This document shows, in pieces, positions 18,750 to 27,600 of a DNA stretch of 64,000 nt. Source of the DNA: Trichomonas vaginalis G3 (lineage: Eukaryota > Parabasalia > Trichomonadida > Trichomonadidae); the NCBI RefSeq assembly GCF_026262505.1, contig NC_067207.1, positions 21,916,082-21,980,081 on the forward strand, written 5' to 3'. The notes beneath the pieces are model-generated. The model was not told the DNA's origin. It searched no databases and saw nothing but the letters and a program-made list of their open reading frames with translations. Each line of letters starts with the position of its first letter. Positions within the stretch are counted from its first letter, which is position 1. The translations under genes and the position numbers were made by a program.

Positions 18750-21314
18750 ATGGAGAATACCGAAGTTTCGAATTATTGGAATTATTTCCGTTTTTTCGAA
18801 CCGGCAACAGTAGATTTAAATATTTTTGAAGAGATTAAGTTTACATGCACAGCTTCTGGTCATGGCGTTCTCTGTATTGCGGATCACGAGGACTTTTATT
18901 TGAGAGATAAAAGTGGCGAAATAAAACCATATTCTTTTAAGAATATGGAAATAATCCGTGTTCTACTAGCCAATAGTGATCCAACAATGCTAGTTTTTTG
19001 CCAAGATTTACAATCATATACAATTTATTATCTCAATACAAGTAATTTCGATCAATTAGGCCTGATAACATTTTCTAAAGCTATTCATCAAACTGTTGGA
19101 TCAATCACGGCATTGCCAGATAACTCAAAAATTGCTTTCGTTTCGAATGAAAACAATGTCGTTGTTTATTCGTCTCCTTATAAACTAAATACTGTACCAA
19201 AAGTATTCAAGTACAATGATCCAGTCATTGGGCTTCATTTCGGAGTCAGGCATCAAATTTATCCAACTTTATACGTTCTGACTCAAAAAGAGATCTTTTC
19301 GGTTTCTTTTACAGAGGGTTCTGCTCCAACACAGACCAAAATTGATATCAGAAGTACAGATGGAGCCACGACAATTTCAGATGCCGGATTATTAGTAGTT
19401 TCCAGAGGCAAAGAGATTACTCGATACAACGAAAAAGGTATAGACTTAACATACACTATCGAAGATACTCCAACTCTTCTTTATTCCTTCCAAGATTACT
19501 TAGTTGCTTGTTATGGCAATAATGAGCCAGGATCAGTTCTCATTTACCATCCAAAGACACATCTTGTGTTCGGAAAAGCAAGTGGTGGCCTAAGTATCCA
19601 ACAAATTTATAATGTTTGGGGATATGTTTTATTTATTCGAAGAAACTCAACATTTATGTTTCTCAAGCCCACGGATATCATTGAAAAGATAAACCAGCTT
19701 ATCCACAACATGCAATTCGAAGTTGCTGTTCAAATTTCGATTGCAAAAAATTTACCACCAGAATTTGTTGGAAATATTCATTACATGCAGGGCCAAAACT
19801 ACATGGAAAGGTCCGATTATCAGAATGCAGTACAGTGCTATATCAAAACAATAAAGAGAATCGAACCTTCCTTCATTATCTCACAGTTTATAGAGACATC
19901 GAGGACAGAATACTTAATACAGTACTTAGAAGCTCTTAATGATAACAGAGTTTCCACAAAACAACACACAACTTTGTTATTTAATTGTTATACAAAATTA
20001 CGTAACAAGGAGAAGCTTACAACGATCATTAATGCGGCCTTAGAAGGCTCCAAAGTCAATAGAGAGCCTTCGTTCGATGTAGATGCTGCTATAAAAATTT
20101 TATTGAAAAATAATTATTTTAATGAAGCGATGCAGCTATCACACGCGTTCAGAAGATACGCCACTTACCTTAATATCCTCATAAAGAGGAAGTTTTGGTC
20201 CGAAATCATTAACTATTTCCATGAAGTTGACAAAGATACGCTTGTCAACTCATTACGTGAGGTTGCGGACATTCTAGACATACTTCCTGCATCGTACAGA
20301 GGCGAGTTGATCGATATTATACTACAGCATTGCCTTACGAAAGAAAAGAATTTCTTAAAATTGAAATATCTTCAGAGAATCTTTACGAACCACCGAGAAG
20401 ACTTGTACTACATCTTGAGAACTATCCTCCAGCAGATGCCCGAGCGCATAGAGAAGTTCAATTGGAACATGTTGATTGAACTCGCCATTGAAGACCCAGT
20501 CGACGATGACGATGAAATTGCACTCAAATATTTGAATGACAAACGAGCGAATTTTGATATGGAGTTAATTTTAATTGTCATCGCTGGTGCCAAAAATGAA
20601 CACGCCAAACAATGCGTATTAGAAAAAGCCGGACTTTTGGATTCTCTGATCAAAATTGCCGAAATTGACAAAATTATCGAGATTTGCACCCTTTACTGCG
20701 ACAAAGACGTCTTCATATGGGAGCGAGCATTGAACGTTGTTGCCAAAAGAAACGATGAATCCCAATTAAAGCCAATGCTCGAGATGTGCCAAAAATATCT
20801 CACAATGTTGGAAATTTTGAACTGTTTGAAGGGTCGAAACATCAAAATGGGCACCATCAAAGAGTTCATGCTCCGCCATTTCAACGAAATGTCGCAAGAA
20901 AACAACAAATTATCCGAAAAAGTGGATAACGACCTCAAAGACCTCCAAGAGAAGCAGGAAACCGAAGAAAACAAGAGGACAGGCTTCTTCCCCACCAAAA
21001 CTGCTTATTGCGACAAATGCCATGATACTTTGGAAATTCCAATTCGACATTTTTTGTGTGGACACTCATATCATTTAGCCTGTTTAGGCGAAGTGATCGA
21101 ATTCTGTCCAATATGCCATGAGAGACACAAAGAAATCGTTTCCAAGCGCGAAAAGAACCTTTTAGAAACAGATTTGGTTTATAAAAACGAAGATGAGCCA
21201 ACAATGGACGATTTCGTGGAAAATATTGCTTCAGATGCAATGGTGTTAACTGCTAGTGAGGATTTGGCTAAGGTTAAGCAGTTCCAAGACTATTTAACTT
21301 CGAAAGATTTATAA
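18750..21314 (+). CDS. VPS11: VPS11 homologue, HOPS/CORVET tethering subunit
   Basis: An 854-residue protein starts at ATG 18750. Residues ~1-310 have the beta-propeller character of VPS11, and ~310-740 form an alpha-solenoid including the clathrin-repeat-like region (YLEALNDNRVSTKQHTTLLF). A RING-H2 finger begins at residue ~752 with the spacing C-x2-C-x12-C-x-H-x2-H-x2-C-x7-C-x2-C. Length and domain order match VPS11 of other eukaryotes (about 900-1000 residues). VPS11 is a core subunit of the HOPS and CORVET complexes that tether endosomes and lysosomes before fusion, and its RING mediates assembly with VPS18. VPS18 also carries a C-terminal RING, but overall length and the propeller/solenoid pattern favour VPS11. 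The frame is intact and ends in TAA. Confidence 0.88.
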   Translation: MENTEVSNYWNYFRFFEPATVDLNIFEEIKFTCTASGHGVLCIADHEDFYLRDKSGEIKPYSFKNMEIIRVLLANSDPTMLVFCQDLQSYTIYYLNTSNFDQLGLITFSKAIHQTVGSITALPDNSKIAFVSNENNVVVYSSPYKLNTVPKVFKYNDPVIGLHFGVRHQIYPTLYVLTQKEIFSVSFTEGSAPTQTKIDIRSTDGATTISDAGLLVVSRGKEITRYNEKGIDLTYTIEDTPTLLYSFQDYLVACYGNNEPGSVLIYHPKTHLVFGKASGGLSIQQIYNVWGYVLFIRRNSTFMFLKPTDIIEKINQLIHNMQFEVAVQISIAKNLPPEFVGNIHYMQGQNYMERSDYQNAVQCYIKTIKRIEPSFIISQFIETSRTEYLIQYLEALNDNRVSTKQHTTLLFNCYTKLRNKEKLTTIINAALEGSKVNREPSFDVDAAIKILLKNNYFNEAMQLSHAFRRYATYLNILIKRKFWSEIINYFHEVDKDTLVNSLREVADILDILPASYRGELIDIILQHCLTKEKNFLKLKYLQRIFTNHREDLYYILRTILQQMPERIEKFNWNMLIELAIEDPVDDDDEIALKYLNDKRANFDMELILIVIAGAKNEHAKQCVLEKAGLLDSLIKIAEIDKIIEICTLYCDKDVFIWERALNVVAKRNDESQLKPMLEMCQKYLTMLEILNCLKGRNIKMGTIKEFMLRHFNEMSQENNKLSEKVDNDLKDLQEKQETEENKRTGFFPTKTAYCDKCHDTLEIPIRHFLCGHSYHLACLGEVIEFCPICHERHKEIVSKREKNLLETDLVYKNEDEPTMDDFVENIASDAMVLTASEDLAKVKQFQDYLTSKDL

Positions 21315-21401
21315 TTTTATATATTTTGTTTTTGTTTTGTAATACATATTAGATGTTTAGTAAATTTATTTGAAAAACAATATTAGAATATATCAGATGC
21401 C

Positions 21402-21797
21402 TTAGATCATTGCGAGTTTATCTTTATTTTCGGCAAGTTGTCTATCGTATTCTTCCCAGGAACGTATTTCCGCATTTAGTTTTTCTAATTGCTTTTGCTT
21501 TGCTTCAATAACATTCTGTATATCTATTTGAGATCTCTTTCGAGATTCAACTTCTTCTTGTACGCGATTTCTAAGTGCAATTGATCTAAGTTTTTGATCT
21601 TCTACACGACGACTCTGCGTTTCCATGAAATCAAGGAATTGTTTAACTGCTCCCATGAAATCATTTACTTCAGTTGAGAATTGATCGCATCCTGCTTTGA
21701 GTTTTTGTGTCTCCTTGTATTGCTCTGGTTCTATTACTCTTATCTTATAGTTGTTTTCTGGATCAAATATAACTTTCTGGGCTGTTGGAGCATCCAT
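21402..21797 (-). CDS. IFT20: intraflagellar transport protein IFT20
   Basis: A 131-residue protein with an ATG at 21797 is almost the same length as animal IFT20 (132). It shows the family layout: a short N-terminal stretch ending YKIRVIEPEQY, then continuous coiled coil. The segment EDQKLRSIALRNRVQEEVE matches the IFT20 core ENEKMKAIGARN, and KQKQLEKLNAEIRSWEEYD matches the next heptads. IFT20 is an IFT-B subunit that carries cargo from the Golgi to the flagellar base. It pairs head-to-head with a PG-repeat flagellar gene, which supports a flagellar role. It lies tail-to-tail with VPS11, with 87 bp between the stops. Confidence 0.87.
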   Translation of the reverse strand: MDAPTAQKVIFDPENNYKIRVIEPEQYKETQKLKAGCDQFSTEVNDFMGAVKQFLDFMETQSRRVEDQKLRSIALRNRVQEEVESRKRSQIDIQNVIEAKQKQLEKLNAEIRSWEEYDRQLAENKDKLAMI

Positions 21798-21853
21798 TTG
21801 TTTAAAATTTTTCTTGAATAAAAAGGTGACAAAATATACGTTAACGAAATTTC
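21798..21853. promoter_or_regulatory. short bidirectional promoter for two flagellar genes
   Basis: Only 56 bp separate the ATG of IFT20 (minus) from the ATG of the PG-repeat gene (plus), so both must be controlled from this interval. It contains AAAAAGGTGACAAAATATACGT. The GTGACAAAA core recurs directly before VPS11 at about 18740. I cannot show that it is a binding site. Confidence 0.55.
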
Positions 21854-23269
21854 ATGGCATCGCTCTGGGGACTTTCTACTGAGCGAGTTTTTACAAATGT
21901 TATCAAAAACACGCCTGAAGATATTGGTCCTGGTAAATACGATGTCGGTTTAACAATAGGAAATAAGAAAAAATCAAAAGCACCATTCGGAGCGAAAACA
22001 AACAGAATTATTTTTGAACAGCCGAAATTCGAACCACCACCAGTTGGTGAATACGATCTTCCTCCAGGAAGTTCATTATCAATTACCTCAGTCTTTCATT
22101 CATGTTCTCCAAGAAAATATTTCAATCCTTCTGATACACCTTCACCTGCACAATACGGATCTTTGAAAGATTGGTCTTGCAAACAAAAGAAAAAATACCA
22201 TCCTAAGCCAAAGCCAGCGAAAATTCCATTAACGGGATTTGTCGGTCAACAAAATGTTTCCGGATTTGCTCCAAATGAAGAAGGTGAGTGGCAACCACTT
22301 AAAGTTGCTACCCAATCAGAGAATGCTATTGGCCCTGGTTATTACAATCCGAAAGATCTGAAAAAATCTGTTCATACCTCTCCTATAGGAACTTATCAAG
22401 ATAGAGACTATTTCCTTCAATCACGTGATAATGTTCCAGGACCAGGGGCTTATTCTCCTCATTTTGTCAATAAAAGGATGAAAACAACTATTTCTAGAGT
22501 TACAAGAGATGCCGATAAGCCAACAACACCATTTAATGTCGTTCCTCAAAGTGATTGGGTCAAAGGAAAAACAGAATCACCAGCATTCAAGTCTACTTCC
22601 AAACGTGGCATCTTTTCAGATATCCCACAAGATACTCCAGGACCAACAGCTTACGCACCACGTATCAAGACCAGTCCTGATATTGAACGCGGAAATGTCG
22701 ATACATGTTTTGGCTACAGGCAAAGCAGAAATACGTTTACAATCAACGACAATCCCGGGCCTGGACAGTACTCTTCCAATGTCAAATGGATAAAGAGCCA
22801 TAAGTCCCAGCTCTCTCGTTCTAAGTCACCTGATTTCTTCACTGCGCCAAACACTCCTGGACCAGGAGCTTATGAAGAAAATGTCAGACCTTCAACGACT
22901 CTAAATAAGAAGACGAGTCCTTCTTTCGCAAGTCGCACAAAGAGAGTCTTGAGGAAGATCGAAGATGGACCAGGACCAGCGGATTATACATTACAATATC
23001 CAGGTGACAACGAAAAGATCCCTCCAATGATAAGAGGAACTGAATACGGTGAAGCATGGATAGAACCAAGTAAACTTGATAATCCAGGACCAGATGCATA
23101 TCAATCAATTGAATCTAATGGACCAAGACCATTAACAATTCCAACATCAAAGAGATTTAGTGAGAAGAAAGATGATACCCCTGGACCAGGAGCTTACAAT
23201 TTGAAACATGGATCATTCTACATACCTTCAAAGAACTCTAATGTTGTTAATATTACTGATGATTATTAA
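21854..23269 (+). CDS. sperm-tail PG-rich repeat (STPGR) flagellar protein
   Basis: A 471-residue protein contains about ten copies of the PGPGxY signature, for example PGPGAYSPHF, PGPTAYAPR, PGPGQYSSN, PGPGAYEEN and PGPGAYNLK, spaced 35-50 residues apart over its whole length. This is the sperm-tail PG-rich repeat family (ODF3/SHIPPO, STPG1, CIMAP), whose members lie along axonemal or cortical microtubules, some as inner microtubule proteins. The protein is basic and has no membrane segment or signal peptide. It shares a 56-bp divergent promoter with IFT20, which supports an axonemal role. The exact paralogue cannot be fixed by eye. It ends in TAAA. Confidence 0.9.
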   Translation: MASLWGLSTERVFTNVIKNTPEDIGPGKYDVGLTIGNKKKSKAPFGAKTNRIIFEQPKFEPPPVGEYDLPPGSSLSITSVFHSCSPRKYFNPSDTPSPAQYGSLKDWSCKQKKKYHPKPKPAKIPLTGFVGQQNVSGFAPNEEGEWQPLKVATQSENAIGPGYYNPKDLKKSVHTSPIGTYQDRDYFLQSRDNVPGPGAYSPHFVNKRMKTTISRVTRDADKPTTPFNVVPQSDWVKGKTESPAFKSTSKRGIFSDIPQDTPGPTAYAPRIKTSPDIERGNVDTCFGYRQSRNTFTINDNPGPGQYSSNVKWIKSHKSQLSRSKSPDFFTAPNTPGPGAYEENVRPSTTLNKKTSPSFASRTKRVLRKIEDGPGPADYTLQYPGDNEKIPPMIRGTEYGEAWIEPSKLDNPGPDAYQSIESNGPRPLTIPTSKRFSEKKDDTPGPGAYNLKHGSFYIPSKNSNVVNITDDY

Positions 23270-23618
23270 AATTATTTGTTTGTATTTTCGTTATTTTTAT
23301 TTCCTTAATAAAAGCTGCACCATGTGAAAATAGAAATTCTATTGTACTTAAATGCTATCATTATAATAGCGTTCTCGGAATAAGTTATAATATATGAGAG
23401 TAATGATGGAACATGATGAGATAATGAATGACGAATCCAGGAAAAGATTTCTATATCATGTTTTTATCTCGGATTATAAATCTTTTGGAAAAATTTCACC
23501 TTGAAATTCATGAAATTAAAGAGCAAAATCTAAAAATTAAGTTAAAACAAAAAGTATAGAAGAAAATAATAGTAGTTTAAAATAACCATTAAAAGAAATG
23601 ACGATTTTTAAAATAATT
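23270..23618. other. intergenic spacer, 349 bp
   Basis: The spacer lies between convergent genes and has no open frame. It carries the 3' ends of both genes. I see no repeat or RNA gene. Confidence 0.5.
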
Positions 23619-24212
23619 TTACAAAAGACTATCAAGATATTCAACCCATTCAGTAAAGGTTGTTTCTTCGTTAAAATCAGACTTGACTCCGTTAATTTCG
23701 AATGTTGGAGTTCCCATAACTTGGTGGGTAATGGATAAAACGGACTCTTGACCTGCAGCACTCCTTGTTTGCATAGAAACATATTGGTTATAGTAATCGT
23801 TTTGATTAACATCGAAGTTTGTAGCAACATATGAGCAGAATTTTTGAATAGCTTGATTTTCACTTGTGTTGAACATTTCTGTATTAAGGAAATAGATTTG
23901 ATCGCCATCATAAAGCTTATCAAGCATTTGCTTAGCCTTTCCTTCATCCATTAATCTTAATGCTTGGACAGCTTTAACAGAGTGGTATGACCATGTGTGA
24001 ATATCAAGAGGAATTGTGTGGAATCTAAGAAGAAGGTCTTTTGGATAGTATTGAAGAACTTTTTTAATTGTTGGCCATGAATAAGCGCAGTCAGAGCAAA
24101 GAGGATCGCAATACATGTCAATTAATATTTTGTATTCGTTTTCATTGCCGTAAAGCATGCCAGGGTACCTTTTTGGTACTGAAGAAGTTAAAACTGTCAA
24201 CAGCGAAAGCAT
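23619..24212 (-). CDS. secreted DsbA-like thioredoxin-fold protein
   Basis: A 197-residue protein with ATG at 24212 begins with a short hydrophobic segment (MLSLLTVLTSSV), probably a cleaved signal peptide. The motif YCDPLCSDCAYSW at residues 34-46 gives C35, C39 and C42. It sits after the first beta strand, as in DsbA/thioredoxin-fold oxidoreductases, although the classic CxxC appears here as CSDC. A cis-proline loop occurs in MGTPTFEING near residue 167, and a helical insertion (HSVKAVQALRLMDEGKAKQM) lies between, as in the DsbA family. A role in disulfide formation or reduction in the secretory pathway is inferred. The reading frame is whole and ends in TAAA. Confidence 0.82.
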   Translation of the reverse strand: MLSLLTVLTSSVPKRYPGMLYGNENEYKILIDMYCDPLCSDCAYSWPTIKKVLQYYPKDLLLRFHTIPLDIHTWSYHSVKAVQALRLMDEGKAKQMLDKLYDGDQIYFLNTEMFNTSENQAIQKFCSYVATNFDVNQNDYYNQYVSMQTRSAAGQESVLSITHQVMGTPTFEINGVKSDFNEETTFTEWVEYLDSLL

Positions 24213-24628
24213 TTTTAATTTTTTTTTATGCCAACTGCATTATATCAGTTTTTAATATAAATTTAACATTTGCTTGTGGTAAGGATATTTTTTTTAAAAT
24301 ATAAATCTACTTAATTATGAATTATATATTTTTTCAATTCATTATAATCACAGATAAATTGAAAAACATTATGTTAATATCATATTATTGTCCAAACACA
24401 TTTACTGGAATGTAGCTTATTAATTAGAAATGGCCTTATTTAGATTGATAAATAATGAGATTTACATACTAAGAAACTAGATTAAAAACAATAATAGAAT
24501 CTAACAGGCTCGACTTTATAACTTTTTTTTTAAATTATAAAATTAGATTAAATTAAAATTAAACAAAAAATTTATTAAAATTAAGTCCTATCTAGGATGC
24601 AAAAACTCGCAAAAACAACTATTTTGCA
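24213..24628. other. intergenic spacer, 416 bp
   Basis: Very AT-rich spacer with no gene, RNA or repeat that I can support. It holds the promoter of the DsbA-like gene and the 3' end of HECT copy 1. Confidence 0.5.
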
Positions 24629-27600
24629 TTAACCTGTCATCGTTGAATAATTATTAATACAAACAATTAATTTTTGTCTAAGGAGATCAGCGCTTTTGTA
24701 TGGCATAATATCAAGCTGTAGAAAACATGTATGTGCAAATGGGAGCAAATATTCTTCTTCATTTTTTAAATTTGTCGGTACCTCACATAACTTAAGGAAA
24801 TATCCTGATTTCATTGATGGAGTATCAATTCCAGTGATGAATTGTAATAATTTACAAAATTGTTCTGAGGTGAAGTTTGAAATTGCTTGTTTAAAAGTAT
24901 TCCATATTGAAAGGCTTTTAGTTCTTTCATCAAATAAATTAATGAAAGAATTATAGTCTAATGCTCCTTCTTTTCCACAAGCCAGTCCTTTCAAGAATCT
25001 TCCTGACAAATTGCTAACTTCTTGCAAAGGAAGAACTTTCCAAAATCCATTTCTCATATTGGTAACAACTTTTTCTAACTCATTGAAATAGTCACCATCA
25101 TTACAATCAACAAGAGCCGAGAATTTTGCATCTGTGACAAAACTGTTCCAAATAAATAATGGAATTTTCCATTTTCTATGACAATTTTGAGTTGCAATTG
25201 CACTTGAAATCAATGCTCCTATTGTTTCAGCCTGCCTTGGACTTAAGGTTATTGATGGAACCAAGCAATCTGATTCACATAATAATGAAATTGGTTTATT
25301 GGTGAAATATTTGAGATTCAAATTCATTAGTTCCTCAACAATGAAATAAAATGAATCTCTGAATAGGCCACCAACATCAACACCTTTTTCATCAGTATAG
25401 TCAGCATGATAAATTATTTCATCAGAATATAATCTCTGTGGAAATCCAGAATCCATCAGGTAACCAAATATTGTTTTAAAATTAGGAGAATTAATATTTT
25501 CTCCCCGGGCAATTGTATATTTAATTTCAATTTTAAGAAAGATGCAATTACGATTGTCCCCCGAAATGGTGCGTTTAACATAATCATAAAGTTTTTGTGC
25601 GTCTTGTCCTTGATAATCAAAGAGATCATCTGGCAATTCTTTGATGTTTGATAAACCAATGTTGACGAAATATAATACAATTGCTGGATAATCTCCAATT
25701 TGGGATTCTGCAATTTTGTTCTTCAAAATATATTGAACAAGTAATAAATTGTACAATTCTCTGAAATCTTTAAGTTTATAATTTCTCCAATCTTCCAAAA
25801 CTTGATTTCCATCTGCTCCAAAATGATATCGATATCCTTTGCACTGATATGGATTTGGACATTTCCCCTTTGGTAGAATCTCCGTTTTGCCATTTGTCAA
25901 TAAAATTTCAATAGGATAGTAGATACTTCCTGTTGAAACAAACTTATTAAATGAAGCTCCTTCATCTGAATAAAGTAGTAACAATGGCATCCTTCGTTCA
26001 CAATTTGAAGAATCTTGTCCAAGTTCCCAAAGACTTGGAATATATGTTTTAGCACATTCATTGATCAATTCCGAATGATTTTGTTTCTTTACAATAGTAT
26101 CAGGCTTTCTTTCAAATATAAAAATTACTAATCGGTTAAAATAATCTCTGATATTCATCTTATCCATATCTCTGAAATATGAATCGAAATTTGGTGTATT
26201 AAAGAATTCCAATACCATTTTTGCGTCAGAAAGATTTGATGGAATCTCTTTTTCAAATGCTCTCAATATCATTGGAATGAATCCAAGGCAACTCTTCTTA
26301 TATTTGTAGAAAAGTTTAAGACCATCAATGAATGTTTTATTGAAGAATATACAATGATCCCAAGCCTGGAAAAGAGCAATTTGGAAATATCCGAATTTGT
26401 AACTGGACAATTCATTGATATCTTGGCATTGTGCAAAACTAGAATCATTTTCAATCTTTCGAACGCCTTCTTCGATTTCTTGAAGTACTTTATTCTCAAA
26501 TCCTTTAATCAATTTCTTAATATCATTAACTTCAGAATTTGAAGATGTTTCAGTTAACTTTGCAATTCTAGGAATTGCCATTTCAGAATTAATCTTTGCA
26601 GCATAATACTTGTACAATCCTTTTAATATTGATTGAGAATAACTCTTACATGTTGATAAAAGATCACGTAATATATCAGTTCTGTTACCAATTCGATAAC
26701 TCAATTCAGCATTATTCATCAATGTATCAAATGGTGTGTAATGAACATTAAATTGAAACGCAGATACATCGTATTGTACATAAGCATTGGAAGAATTATT
26801 TGTTCCCTCAATTCTAAATCTATGTCCATCAAGGATTTCAGAAACAATCATGTTGCTGTGATCACGAAGATCGACTTGCTTTCCCAAACATATGATTGGG
26901 AAAATTGCTTGGACATCAAAATTATGAGGCTCCATCTGAGAAACACTTGCAGGTTTTATTGCTGTGCGGATTAACTTCTTAGAGATTTTATATCTTATTG
27001 GTGAATTATCACAAACTGTTATCATGAAAACCCATCTCTTTTTTAATGCATGACTGTCGACTTTTACATCGCCAAAGAGAAGATAATTATCAACAATTGA
27101 CAAAACAACTTTTGACTGACTTCCGGTATATTTTGTGAATCCTTTATCACTGTAGATGTTCATATCGAACAAACTTAAGAAAACAGTGTCCCAATCATCC
27201 GTTATGAAGCCAATATACTTCAAAGTATTGGTTTGCTTTGAAAGTTTGAATTTAATTTTTTCGTAATTCTCAAGCTGTTTTGTGTAAACAAAGAAAGTTT
27301 CAGTGGATGGACTTCCTGCGATTGCTTCTTCATTACTGCTAGTATATTCCGTTAATGGAATGAATCTATCATTGTTCGGAATTCCTACCTCTTTATCAAT
27401 AGCTGTAAATCTCTTCAATTTCTGTCTTATTAAGAAAGAAAATTGCGAATTTGAGAAGTTCGGGATTCCTTGAATTTGATATGTTTGTGAAACCAATTTT
27501 TTCAATGTCTTTGACCAATCAACTAGCTCAACTTTATTTGGATAATTCTCAAATACTTTTGTCATAAAAGACAAAATAATACAGTTTTGGATCGCAATAT

